Below, one piece after another: positions 16,795 through 25,554 of a stretch of 36,553 nt of DNA. Made by a program: the position numbers and the translations under genes. The DNA comes from Bacteroidales bacterium (GTDB lineage: Bacteria > Bacteroidota > Bacteroidia > Bacteroidales > Dysgonomonadaceae). Under the pieces are notes generated by a model. That model saw only the letters and a program-made list of their open reading frames with translations, made no database searches and was not told the DNA's origin. The stretch covers positions 1 through 36,553 of the forward strand of contig JAAYFR010000244.1 of assembly GCA_012728155.1 (NCBI GenBank), written 5' to 3'. Position 1 is the first letter of the stretch; each line of letters opens with the position of its first letter.

Positions 16795-17176
16795 TATAAC
16801 CAATTTGGTTGAACGGCTTTGCATTGAAGCCTGTTGTGTGATCACCGACGATATCAGCAACAAGTTTAAAAGCTGTCTGCAGAGCGAAAGGTCACCTCTG
16901 GGTAAACAAATATTACATACCCTTATTGAAAATGCCCGCATTGCCCGCGATGAACGAAGTCCGATCTGTCAGGATACAAGAATATATTTTGCCGCCATCG
17001 GTGGAGCGGCAGCTCTTATGGCTCAACGTGTAGAAAGTGCGGAAGTGATCGCTTTCGAAGAGTTTGGCACAGAAGCCATTCGCCGTTTACACGTAAAGGA
17101 GTTACCCGTAGTAGTAGCCATCGATTGTTATGGCAACGACATCTATAAAATAGCGAGAGAGAGATACCAAGAATAA
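16772..17176 (+). pseudogene. Internally deleted class I fumarase/mesaconase (alpha N-terminus joined to beta C-terminus)
   Basis: The 134-codon frame splits in two. Residues 1-69 (STSDITNLVERLCIEACCVI, SPLGKQILHTLIENARIARDE, SPICQDT) match the N-terminus of the class I fumarate hydratase alpha part, including Cys66, the position of the first [4Fe-4S] ligand. Residues 70-134 (RIYFAAIGGAAALMAQRVESAEVIAFEEFGTEAIRRL..., GNDIYK) match the extreme C-terminus of the beta part. Roughly 300+ residues, with the other two cluster cysteines and most catalytic residues, are missing at the join near base 16978. In this pathway the intact enzyme would hydrate mesaconate to citramalate. The remnant cannot hold a [4Fe-4S] cluster. 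It overlaps the NTPase gene by 23 nt. The deletion could be real or an assembly collapse. Confidence 0.8.
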
Positions 17177-17182
17177 TTATAT

Positions 17183-17911
17183 CTATAAGTTACGGATCCA
17201 TATATTCCTGAAGGATACGGCAGTTCCATGATCCTGAAGCATCAGCGGGAGCCGTCCATGGGCATTGTATTCCGGTAGTCCGATATAGGGTGTGTGCCCT
17301 TTCAGTATATAATTGTTTTGTACCACAATACCGTTCAAGACCACGGTAATCATTGCCGGTGATTCGAGCTTACCTTCCGAACCAAATATGGGAGCTTTCC
17401 AGTAGATATCATATACCTGCCACTCACCGTTTTTCGTATAGGCGTTGGCCAGTGGGGCCTGTTGTTTGTATATGCTGCCTACCATACCGTTTACATAGGT
17501 ATCGTTATTGTCACCATCGAGTATCTGTACCTCATAATGGCTCATAAGGAAAATTCCACTATTGCCCCGGTTTTGTCCACTATGGTTTTCGGGATCTGGA
17601 GATCTGAACTCGATATGTAACTGACAATCGCCGAAATGATCTTTCGTCATAATTCCCCCTGTGCCAGGTTTCACAGACATAACTCCATCACTCACATTCC
17701 ACTGGGGAGCGTCTCCTTTTACATGTACCCATTTCGAAAGATCAGTTCCATCAAATAAGAGGATAGCATCGGAAGGGGCAGATCCTGCCATCTTTCCGGG
17801 AGTTACTTTTTCGGGTACTGGATAATACCATTCTGTTTGAGCAGGCGTCCATTGCGTAAAAGCAGAGAGAGAATAGACGATGCAGATCATTAAAAAAACA
17901 CTCTTTTTCAT
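17183..17911 (-). CDS. Exported DUF1080 (3-keto-disaccharide hydrolase-like) protein
   Basis: 242 residues with an N-terminal signal peptide (MKKSVFLMICIVYSLSAFTQ). The body shows DUF1080 features: ILLFDGTDLSKWVHVKG, WNVSDGVMSVKPGTGGI, HIEFRSPDPENHSGQNRGNSGIFL, YEVQILDG and GEWQVYDIYWKAP. The fold is concanavalin-like; some members hydrolyse 3-keto-glycosides, and many Bacteroidota carry several copies. The substrate is unknown. It is convergent with the fumarase remnant (stops 6 nt apart) and lies 53 nt downstream of truA, so it could be transcribed with the truA-dnaN group. Confidence 0.88.
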   Translation of the reverse strand: MKKSVFLMICIVYSLSAFTQWTPAQTEWYYPVPEKVTPGKMAGSAPSDAILLFDGTDLSKWVHVKGDAPQWNVSDGVMSVKPGTGGIMTKDHFGDCQLHIEFRSPDPENHSGQNRGNSGIFLMSHYEVQILDGDNNDTYVNGMVGSIYKQQAPLANAYTKNGEWQVYDIYWKAPIFGSEGKLESPAMITVVLNGIVVQNNYILKGHTPYIGLPEYNAHGRLPLMLQDHGTAVSFRNIWIRNL

Positions 17912-17964
17912 TATATTACTACATTTAAATTACCATTTTACGGAGCAACCGATCGATTCGTCAG

Positions 17965-18714
17965 CTACAGCCAGATATTATCGGGATAGATCACCTTTTC
18001 CAGAAAGAGGGCATGGCCTGGTGCCGATTCTCCGGCCACACTACGGTTTCGGGCTTCGATAATCCGTCGAAATCCCTGTTCATCGAGTCGTCCCCTGCCC
18101 GCCTCGAGCAATGTTCCCACGATGGCACGTACCATATTTCGCAGGAAACGGTCGGCACGAATAGTGAATTGATACAACCCTCCTTTTTTTTCCCACCGCC
18201 CATATTCAATCCTACAATTATTGGTTTTCACATCGGTATGTAGCCTGCTGAAACTGGTGAAATCAGTATACTCTTTCAATATTTCACACAGTTTATTCAT
18301 CGCTTCAATATCGGGTTGAAAAAACAACCTGTAACTATATTCATGAATAAACGGGTTTTTCACCGTCGTCACATAATATGTATAGGTACGAGAAATGGCG
18401 CTGAAACGAGCATGCGCATCTGGGCGTACCTCTCGGATAGTGGAGATAGAAATATCTTTCGGAAGAAAATTATTGAGTTTATAGACCAAATCGTCGAGAG
18501 CAAAAGGATCTCCCTCCCAGTCGAAATGAGCTGTCATTTCACGGGCATGCACACCGGCATCTGTCCTGCCGGCTCCAACCACCTCCACCTCTTGCCTCAA
18601 AATAGTTGAAAGTGATTGTTGTAATGCTTGTTGCACACTCATGCCGTTGGGTTGGATTTGCCACCCCACATAATTTTTACCGTCATAGGAAAATGTGATA
18701 AAAAAACGATACAT
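17965..18714 (-). CDS. truA: tRNA pseudouridine(38-40) synthase TruA
   Basis: Converts uridines 38-40 in the anticodon arm of tRNAs to pseudouridine. The catalytic-Asp motif is GRTDAGVHA, preceded by FSYDGKNYVGWQIQPNGMSVQQAL; later conserved stretches are ARFSAISRTYTYYV and ADRFLRNMVRAIVGTLLEAGRG. The length of 249 residues is normal. It lies 12 nt after the exonuclease gene, in an operon dnaN-exonuclease-truA. Confidence 0.96.
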   Translation of the reverse strand: MYRFFITFSYDGKNYVGWQIQPNGMSVQQALQQSLSTILRQEVEVVGAGRTDAGVHAREMTAHFDWEGDPFALDDLVYKLNNFLPKDISISTIREVRPDAHARFSAISRTYTYYVTTVKNPFIHEYSYRLFFQPDIEAMNKLCEILKEYTDFTSFSRLHTDVKTNNCRIEYGRWEKKGGLYQFTIRADRFLRNMVRAIVGTLLEAGRGRLDEQGFRRIIEARNRSVAGESAPGHALFLEKVIYPDNIWL

Positions 18715-18726
18715 CCTAAAGCGGGT

Positions 18727-19497
18727 TTAACTATTCATCGAACGAAGTCTGATTTTAGTAAGTATTTGTTTTGTGTTGAGCGGGAAGTCACCATCCATCA
18801 TCCAGGCATAATAGCTCGGCTCTTTATTAAGAACTTCCGCTACCGATTTTCCTTTGTGTTTTCCGAAGTTGAAAATCTCAATTCCTTTCTCATCGTAAAT
18901 AAATCTTCCTGCAAAATCTACGTTATTGTTATAACTCGAATATTCTTTCGATAGTGCTTCGATATCATTCTCCAGATCAGGATAGCGGTCGAGTTGTGAT
19001 TGCAACACCTCATAGGTCGCTATGGTATCTGCTTCGGCTGAGTGCGCATTCTCCAGTTTTTTATTGCAGTAAAATGCATAAGCTGCCTCAAGGGTACGTT
19101 GTTCTTTTTTATGAAAGATAATCTGTACATCTACAAATTTACGTTTACTCATATCGAAGTCCACTCCTGCGCGGAGGAACTCCTCCGCCAGCATCGGCAC
19201 ATCGAACCGGCTGGAATTGAAGCCGGCCAAGTCACATCCTTCCAACTGTTCGGCAAGTGAACGAGCTACCTGTTTGAAGGTAGGTGAATCTTTCACGTCA
19301 TCATCAGTGATACCGTGAATGGCAGTAGCTTGAGGAGGAATAGGTATCTCGGGATTGATGCGGCGTGATTTGATCTCCTCCTTACCGTTGGGATGGACTT
19401 TTAAAAATGATATCTCTACAATACGGTCATGCGTAACGTTAATCCCAGTGGTTTCCAGATCGAAGAAGACCAGTGGATTCTTCAGATTTAGTTTCAT
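18727..19497 (-). CDS. DEDDh 3'-5' exonuclease (DNA polymerase III epsilon-like)
   Basis: 256 residues. Exo I motif FFDLETTGINVTHDRIVEIS, Exo II around DLAGFNSSRFDVPMLAEEF, and the Exo III region HSAEADTIATYEVL. The C-terminal ~55 residues carry FNFGKHKGKSVAEVLNKEPSYYAWMM, a short module often appended to DnaQ-like nucleases. It lies 10 nt downstream of dnaN, so a proofreading or repair role next to the sliding clamp is plausible, but the gene may not be the replicative epsilon subunit. Confidence 0.9.
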   Translation of the reverse strand: MKLNLKNPLVFFDLETTGINVTHDRIVEISFLKVHPNGKEEIKSRRINPEIPIPPQATAIHGITDDDVKDSPTFKQVARSLAEQLEGCDLAGFNSSRFDVPMLAEEFLRAGVDFDMSKRKFVDVQIIFHKKEQRTLEAAYAFYCNKKLENAHSAEADTIATYEVLQSQLDRYPDLENDIEALSKEYSSYNNNVDFAGRFIYDEKGIEIFNFGKHKGKSVAEVLNKEPSYYAWMMDGDFPLNTKQILTKIRLRSMNS

Positions 19498-19507
19498 TTA
19501 AACAACA

Positions 19508-20632
19508 TTAATCATTCAACATCATCGGCATCAATAGTGTCAGCAAATCTTCCTCTTCATCTTTCTCCACCGGCAGAATTAATCCGGCACGTGAAGGATC
19601 AGAGAGTTCTATCCTAACATCATAAGAGGGTATATTGTCGAGAATGTCAATCAGGAAAGAGGCTTTAAAACCAATATTCATCACATTTCCCTCATAAGAA
19701 CAGGGAATTGTTTCTTCTGCGGTGGTCAGGAAGTCGATATCCTGAGCGGTCACCACTATCTTATCTTCCGAAAGTTGAAGTTTCACCAGATTACTGGAGG
19801 AATTGGAGAATACCGCTACACGTTTGAGAGCGTTCAACAGTGTCAATCGGTCTAAGGTGAATATATTGGAGTTGTTCTGCGGAATTACCGAATTGTAATT
19901 GGGATATCGTCCTTCCACAAAGCGGCATATCATCTTATAGGAAGACATATTGATATAGGCATTATTTTCATCGAACTTGATCTCTACCGATCCTGATTCT
20001 TTCGTAAGGAGTGATTTGAGTAGATAGGCCGGTTTTTTGGGTAATATAAACGATGACCGCCCTTCACCTCTAGCATCCGTGGTGGTTACTCTCACCAGCT
20101 TATGCCCGTCGGAAGCGACAAAGGTGAGATCATCAGTCGTAATATCGAAATAGATACCATTCATCACCGGGCGTAATTCATCGTCGGCAGTTGCAAAGAG
20201 AGTCCGATTGATACCCGCGAAGAGTGTGTCGGCTTTAAGAGTCAACGTCATATATGAATCTTTCAGCGCCTTGGGTTCAGGGTATTCATCTCCTTTCAGA
20301 CCCACAAAATTATATTTCCCATTGTGATAATAGAGAAAAATCTCCAACGTTTCATCATTGATATCGAACGTAAGCGGCTGATCGGGCAATTCACGCAACG
20401 GATCGAGCAGGTTCCGGGCATTGATAGCCAGATTTCCCTCACCTTCCGCGCTACTCACTTCTACTGTTGTCTCCAGCGGGGTTTCATTGTCGGCTGCAGC
20501 AAGTGACAAAAAATCACCTTTCAGTTCGAGTAGAAAACAGTCGAGGATTGGCAATGTATTTTTAGAATTGATCACTCTACTTATGGCCTGCAGGTGACTT
20601 AACAATACGGTGCTTGATACTACAAATTTCAT
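19508..20632 (-). CDS. dnaN: DNA polymerase III beta subunit (sliding clamp)
   Basis: Ring-shaped processivity clamp for the replicative polymerase. 374 residues, the standard length; N-terminus MKFVVSSTVLLSHLQAISRVINSKNTLPILDCFLLE, middle RPVMNGIYFDITTDDLTFVASDGHKLVR, and C-terminus ending LLTLLMPMMLND, the clamp tail. First gene of the dnaN-exonuclease-truA operon, with a -7 element 31 nt upstream. No dnaA or DnaA-box cluster is nearby, so this is not evidence of an origin. Confidence 0.97.
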   Translation of the reverse strand: MKFVVSSTVLLSHLQAISRVINSKNTLPILDCFLLELKGDFLSLAAADNETPLETTVEVSSAEGEGNLAINARNLLDPLRELPDQPLTFDINDETLEIFLYYHNGKYNFVGLKGDEYPEPKALKDSYMTLTLKADTLFAGINRTLFATADDELRPVMNGIYFDITTDDLTFVASDGHKLVRVTTTDARGEGRSSFILPKKPAYLLKSLLTKESGSVEIKFDENNAYINMSSYKMICRFVEGRYPNYNSVIPQNNSNIFTLDRLTLLNALKRVAVFSNSSSNLVKLQLSEDKIVVTAQDIDFLTTAEETIPCSYEGNVMNIGFKASFLIDILDNIPSYDVRIELSDPSRAGLILPVEKDEEEDLLTLLMPMMLND

Positions 20633-20662
20633 GAGTGTTCTTTCTGTTTATTTATTATTCAG

Positions 20663-20670
20663 CAAATATA
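20663..20670 (-). promoter_or_regulatory. Promoter -7 element for dnaN
   Basis: On the minus strand TATATTTG, a perfect TAnnTTTG, ~31 nt before the dnaN ATG. No clear -33 TTTG is seen. Confidence 0.55.
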
Positions 20671-20763
20671 TAAAATTATCCTGCTTTATCGGTCGTTTTT
20701 CCAATAAATTTTGATGATTGTTTGAAATTCAAAAATTAAAAATCATCTCATTCCTCTTACCTC

Positions 20764-20779
20764 TCCCGATTCATCGGGA
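20764..20779 (-). terminator. Possible terminator hairpin after xerD
   Basis: TCCCGAT and ATCGGGA flank a 2-nt spacer (effectively a 6-bp stem with a 4-nt loop), 9 nt after the xerD stop on the minus strand. T-rich sequence follows, but only after ~25 nt, so termination is uncertain. Confidence 0.35.
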
Positions 20780-20787
20780 TTGCCATA

Positions 20788-21678
20788 TCAACTTCTCGGA
20801 TGATGTTCTATAATCTCCTGTCGCAAAAAATGTCGATCGATATGTGTATAAATCTCTGTTGTTGTAATCTTCTCATGTCCCAGCATTTCTTGGATCACCC
20901 TTATATTGGCACCTCTTTCGAGCAGGTGGGTAGCAAAAGAATGTCGAAAAACATGCGGGCTGATCTTTTTTTGCAAACCCATTTTCTCCGCATAGAGTTT
21001 GATATAGTGGAAGACGGTAACTCGGGAGATGGCTTTACCGCGCGAGCTGACAAAAAGGAACTCCTCATTTCCTTTTTTAATAGGGATTTGATTCCGATAA
21101 TAAATCCAATCCTGAATCTTTTGAATGGCAACATCAGAAATAGGCACCAACCGCTGTTTACTTCCCTTCCCTTCTACACGTATGAACCCCTCTTTAAAAT
21201 AGAGATTTGAGAAACGAAGGTTAGTCAGTTCAGATATGCGGAGTCCGCAACTGTACAATGTTTCAATGATAGCATAATTGCGGGTTCCTTCAGCTGTCGA
21301 TAGATCAATGACACCCAATAATGAATCGATCTCCTCCAGTGACAAGACAACCGGAAGTTTCAATCCGATCTTGGGGGCCTCCAATAATTCGGCAGGATCA
21401 TCCAATCGGATCTTCTCCAGTATGAGAAAGCGGAAAAATGATTTCAATCCCGATATAATACGGGCAATAGAACGAGATGAGATATTTTTATCGTGCAATT
21501 CGGCGAGAAACTCCTCCAGATGAATCGTCTGGACAGATTTCATGTCAATCGCTTTACCCTCCATGAATTTCATCAATTTTTTCAGATCGGTCATATAAGC
21601 ATCAATGCTGTTTGCCGATAATCCTTTTTCGAGCAGCAAATAACGTCTATATTTTTCTACTTTTGGATCCCGCTCCAT
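20788..21678 (-). CDS. xerD: Tyrosine recombinase, XerD type
   Basis: Site-specific recombinase that, with XerC, resolves chromosome dimers at dif. 296 residues: N-terminal SAM-like domain (KYRRYLLLEKGLSANSIDAYMTDL), then the catalytic domain with Arg in YSCGLRISELTNL, Lys in VEGKGSKQRLVP, the HxxR box SPHVFRHSFATHLLERGANIR, LGHEKITTTEIYTH with the second His and nucleophilic Tyr. The length and the absence of adjacent att-like repeats favour housekeeping XerD over an integrase. The ATG lies 1 nt beyond the stop of the upstream hybrid kinase, so translation may be coupled, which is an unusual neighbourhood for xerD. Confidence 0.9.
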   Translation of the reverse strand: MERDPKVEKYRRYLLLEKGLSANSIDAYMTDLKKLMKFMEGKAIDMKSVQTIHLEEFLAELHDKNISSRSIARIISGLKSFFRFLILEKIRLDDPAELLEAPKIGLKLPVVLSLEEIDSLLGVIDLSTAEGTRNYAIIETLYSCGLRISELTNLRFSNLYFKEGFIRVEGKGSKQRLVPISDVAIQKIQDWIYYRNQIPIKKGNEEFLFVSSRGKAISRVTVFHYIKLYAEKMGLQKKISPHVFRHSFATHLLERGANIRVIQEMLGHEKITTTEIYTHIDRHFLRQEIIEHHPRS

Positions 21679-21679
21679 T

Positions 21680-24217
21680 TCACTTTCCCTCGAACTTCTT
21701 TTTAAGGAATTTAGCCTCTTCGAGATAATCCTGGATCTTGGTCAATACAAAATCCTTCTCCTTCTCCGGCAAAGTTTCTCCTTTTTCTAATTTTTCCATA
21801 ATGCCAATTAACGATTCACTCCCCATCGACCGAAAAAGTGGCAATATCTTATGGGTAATTCCTTGGATCACTTTTTCTTCTTTCTTCTGAAAAGCTTCCT
21901 GAAGTTGAACCCAAGAGATACCGGTTTCGTTGATAAAAGATTCCAATATAGCTTGTGACGTCTCTTTGTCATCACTTACAAATTCAATTAACGCGCTGAC
22001 ACCCTTCTCTTCAAATAATTGTTTTTCTTCTATTTCAAAAGCATCATGTGCAGGATCTTCTTCCCTCACATAATTCCAAATCGTATTGTATAGTCTATTT
22101 GAGGTAAATGGTTTGACGAGGAAATCGGTGAATCCGACACTCTTTATCTTTTCTTTCGATATATCCGATCTGGCTGACAACCCAATTACCGGCATATTTT
22201 TTATCCGCTCACTTCCTAACCGACGAATCCTGTCAACAAGTGAAAATCCATCGGTACCGGGCATTTGAATATCCAGAAACAAGATATCGAATGGCTTCGA
22301 TTCAAGAAGCGGCAACACTTGATCGGGGTTCATCTCTATCACTGTCTTTATCTTCTTCCTCGAAAGCATTTCCGAAGTCATTGTCAACTGAACAGGATCA
22401 TCATCCACAAGAAGTACGTAGATGCCCTCAAGCTCTTGCTGTGCTATGCCGGAATCATTTTTATCCTTGTTCTTCTTCTGCGGCTCCTCCTCCTTTGCAT
22501 CGTTCAGAGGAATCTCAACAATAAATTCAGATCCTTCTCCTTTTCGGGAATTGAGACGGATGGATCCATTTAATGTCTCTATAAATCCTTTGGTAATGGC
22601 TAATCCCAGACCGCTTCCTTCCTCTCCCAACGGGTTATCTAATTGCCTGAATTCTTGAAAGATAATTTGTTGATCATCCTCATCGATTCCTTCACCGGTA
22701 TCGATGACTGAAAAAAACAGATGTTTCCGAGGCTCCTCCGTTAAACGGGCTTTGATCTGCACACCTCCTTCCGATGTATATTTTACTGCATTAGAGATGA
22801 TATTATTCACAATTTGCCGTATCATATAGAAATCGCCATAGACAGTCAGCTGGTCAGGCAACTCATTCTCAACAGTATAGTGCAACCCTTTCCGCTCTAC
22901 CAACGGTTCAAAGCCTGAAGCTGTAGTAGAGATAAGTTCATGCAAGTTGAAATTCGTTTCTTTCAACTGCCAGCTTCCCTCCTCTAATTTATGATAATCG
23001 AGCAAAGCGGAAGCAAGCGATAAGATATGTTCACCCGAATTTCTCATATTATCCAGGTAAGTCTCGTTCTTCCGATCTCCCTGGGTATCCATCAATTCGA
23101 TGAAACCCAGGATAGAACTTACAGGTGCCTTGATATCATGTGAAATGGTAAGCATCAGTTTCTCTCGCGAGGCAAGTAGGTCAGAAATACGTTTATTCGA
23201 CGCCTCCAATTGCCTTCGGTAGCGCTGACTTTTATTAATATCTATCAGTAACAACAAGGCAAAGATAAAAGCGACAAGCAACGCCACACAGAACGCTATG
23301 AACATGGTATGTTGCGAATTGGCTAAGGTCTCCTCTTTTTCCTTAATAAGTTGTATCGATCTCTCCAACTCCTCCTGTTCAATACCCTTCAACAGCTCGT
23401 CGATACGGGAAGTAAGCATCCGGTTGGTTTCATTCATGCTCTCCTGACGTTTGAAATAGGCCAATTGAAAATACCTTTGTCGTTCCAGATCAACTCTCTC
23501 CGAATAACGCACCTTGTGGATAATAGTATCCACGATCAGTTTGAGATCACTTTCCGACACAATCGATTTCTTCTCAATCACAACAGTAGAATCGGTACGG
23601 GCTACAAACACGTCTCGCACCCGATCAAGGAAACCTCTCCTATTTCCAACCACTACGCTGGTATCATTTTGGTGAGTATCTTCACTGTTCAGGTTCTTAT
23701 TTTCAAGAAAGTCAGCTATCTCCCGGTTCAATTTAGGCGGTACATAACTGCTTTCGGTCTGTTGCACAATCCTTGGCGCACGGCGAATGGAGTCAAGCAA
23801 TACTGCTACTCCTTGTAGATTTTCCCTTTTCCTATCGACCAATAACTCAATAGAGTCCAATTTCTCTACCCGCGAAGAATCGGCTGCCACCTGCTTCAAT
23901 TCAACAAGATTGGCTTTGATCTTGGGAGAGATAGAGTCATATTTGAGAAAATATTGTTCTGCATTATCAGCATTGATCAGGTTTTGTTCGCTCTCAATCT
24001 CATAAAGCATAGAGAGCGTATTTCCCACAATCAGTAATTCCGACATATCCTCGTTGCTTATTCTTTTGTTCGAATAGTCAACCAAGTTACGATAAAGGAC
24101 AACAAGTCCAAATGCCATTACTACTACTACAAGAAAATATCCAATAATGACGGTAAATTTAATCTTCAATGAGTTTTGTTTCTTATTTTCAGGTAAAGAT
24201 TGCATATTGATTTTCAA
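21680..24217 (-). CDS. Hybrid histidine kinase with receiver and HPt-like domains
   Basis: 845-residue membrane phosphorelay kinase. TM1 ~21-42 and TM2 ~304-326 bracket a ~260-residue, largely helical extracytoplasmic sensor region. The kinase core has the H-box TISHDIKAPVSSILG (His360), N-box NNIISNAVKYT, G1 DTGEGID and G2 GSGLGLAI. A receiver follows (DDD at 605-607, phospho-acceptor Asp649 in LFLDIQMPG, Lys702 in VKPF). Residues ~740-840 look like a histidine phosphotransfer domain with candidate His789 in GITHKILPLFRSMG. The start overlaps the stop of the response regulator gene by 4 nt (ATGA), so the two are a matched pair. The signal is unknown. Confidence 0.92.
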   Translation of the reverse strand: MKINMQSLPENKKQNSLKIKFTVIIGYFLVVVVMAFGLVVLYRNLVDYSNKRISNEDMSELLIVGNTLSMLYEIESEQNLINADNAEQYFLKYDSISPKIKANLVELKQVAADSSRVEKLDSIELLVDRKRENLQGVAVLLDSIRRAPRIVQQTESSYVPPKLNREIADFLENKNLNSEDTHQNDTSVVVGNRRGFLDRVRDVFVARTDSTVVIEKKSIVSESDLKLIVDTIIHKVRYSERVDLERQRYFQLAYFKRQESMNETNRMLTSRIDELLKGIEQEELERSIQLIKEKEETLANSQHTMFIAFCVALLVAFIFALLLLIDINKSQRYRRQLEASNKRISDLLASREKLMLTISHDIKAPVSSILGFIELMDTQGDRKNETYLDNMRNSGEHILSLASALLDYHKLEEGSWQLKETNFNLHELISTTASGFEPLVERKGLHYTVENELPDQLTVYGDFYMIRQIVNNIISNAVKYTSEGGVQIKARLTEEPRKHLFFSVIDTGEGIDEDDQQIIFQEFRQLDNPLGEEGSGLGLAITKGFIETLNGSIRLNSRKGEGSEFIVEIPLNDAKEEEPQKKNKDKNDSGIAQQELEGIYVLLVDDDPVQLTMTSEMLSRKKIKTVIEMNPDQVLPLLESKPFDILFLDIQMPGTDGFSLVDRIRRLGSERIKNMPVIGLSARSDISKEKIKSVGFTDFLVKPFTSNRLYNTIWNYVREEDPAHDAFEIEEKQLFEEKGVSALIEFVSDDKETSQAILESFINETGISWVQLQEAFQKKEEKVIQGITHKILPLFRSMGSESLIGIMEKLEKGETLPEKEKDFVLTKIQDYLEEAKFLKKKFEGK

Positions 24218-25524
24218 TTATTGATAAATATGTTATAGAGTTTAATTTTGTTGTAAAGTGTTTTTCTGTCGATATTTAGGATGGAAGCAGCCATTGTTTT
24301 ATTACCTTTGGCCAGTTCCAATGCCTCCATAATTTTCTCTTTTTCATAATATTCCTTACGAAGACCCTCTATCGGATTCAACAATAGTCCGCGGTTATTG
24401 ACCTTTGTCTTATCTACGAACAGTTCCGGAATGATAGACTCCGGAATGATCTTACCCTCTGTAAGCAAGGCTGCTTTTATAATACAGTTTTTTAACTCCT
24501 GTATATTTTCCGGCCAGCCATATTCGGTCAACCGCATCTCTACGGCAGGATCAATGGATTCTATCTGTTTGTTAAGTGTAGCATTGGCAAATTGAAGAAA
24601 GTGGTGGGCAAGGAAAATAACTACCTCCGTCTTATCTTTCAGGGTAGGTAATATAATACAATTTTGTATAATCAGGTTATAAAGTTTGGGTATGAGACGT
24701 TTCTGCAACTCATCCTTACCTACGTCAGAACTCATGATTACCTGAATAAAATCATCGCCTTTTTTTTGTCTTGTGAGGATGTTTAGCAACTCATCCTGCT
24801 GATTGATATCGAGATAAGCTATTTCACGTATATATAAAAGTCCCCCCTTTGCTTCACGGAATTTTCGCATAAGCGGCGATTTCTCATCCCTTCCGTTAGA
24901 AGATGTACGGTAACTATTTACCCTATTTGCAGATTTATCATCATCGAAAATCACAAAGGGATTCGATAAATGGGTTCCTTTTTCATAGATATATCTCGCA
25001 CCGGAAAGTTTTCCTGTACCTGGATCTCCAATAATTAACCGATGTTGGTTATTTTCTGCAGCTTGGTCGAACTGTGTGTAGAGCTTTTTATACTCTTCGT
25101 CCGGGAATTTGATGAAAATATCTAAAAAACGGGTCTGTTTCAACATCCGTTCCTGACGAATAAACGCTTCATCAATTTTTTTGAAGAGCTGTTCCGGTTC
25201 AATCGGCTTGGAGATATAATCCACTGCGCCCGATTTCATCGATTCAACCGCTGATTCAATATCTGCATAGCCAGTCATCATGATTACAAGTATATCAGAA
25301 TCATATTTCTTTACCCAGGAAAGGAAACTGAACCCATCTGCATCTGGCATCCTTATATCACTTAAGATTAAATCGAACGGTTGTTCTTTAACTTTCTGCT
25401 TCGCCTCCTTCACACTGGCAGCGGTATCCACGCTGAAACCTTTTTTTCTCAACCATGATTTCAGCATCAGACAGACAGTCAGATTGTCGTCAATAACAAG
25501 TATATTCTTGTTTGTATTGTCCAT
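24214..25524 (-). CDS. NtrC-like response regulator with degenerate AAA+ domain
   Basis: 436 residues: receiver 1-120 (Asp56 in LILSDIRMP, Lys106), a central AAA+-like domain ~130-370, and a Fis-type HTH ~405-432 (KTMAASILNIDRKTLYNKIKLYNI). The central domain is altered: Walker A is GDPGTGKL (166-173), Walker B is GGLLYIREI with Arg233 where NtrC proteins have Asp, and no GAFTGA sigma-54 contact loop is present. It is therefore unlikely to activate sigma-54 RNA polymerase by ATP hydrolysis; a simple DNA-binding regulator is more likely. It is the cognate partner of the overlapping hybrid kinase. Targets are unknown. Confidence 0.9.
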   Translation of the reverse strand: MDNTNKNILVIDDNLTVCLMLKSWLRKKGFSVDTAASVKEAKQKVKEQPFDLILSDIRMPDADGFSFLSWVKKYDSDILVIMMTGYADIESAVESMKSGAVDYISKPIEPEQLFKKIDEAFIRQERMLKQTRFLDIFIKFPDEEYKKLYTQFDQAAENNQHRLIIGDPGTGKLSGARYIYEKGTHLSNPFVIFDDDKSANRVNSYRTSSNGRDEKSPLMRKFREAKGGLLYIREIAYLDINQQDELLNILTRQKKGDDFIQVIMSSDVGKDELQKRLIPKLYNLIIQNCIILPTLKDKTEVVIFLAHHFLQFANATLNKQIESIDPAVEMRLTEYGWPENIQELKNCIIKAALLTEGKIIPESIIPELFVDKTKVNNRGLLLNPIEGLRKEYYEKEKIMEALELAKGNKTMAASILNIDRKTLYNKIKLYNIFINN

Positions 25525-25554
25525 AATAAAAAATTGAGGGTAAAGAGCCGGAAT

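Noticed and set aside
19508..20700. Replication origin near dnaN
   Set aside because: No dnaA gene, DnaA-box cluster or AT-rich unwinding module is visible; dnaN alone does not mark an origin.
20788..21678. Phage or transposon integrase
   Set aside because: The recombinase has XerD length and motifs, and no att-like repeats, tRNA or mobile genes are adjacent.
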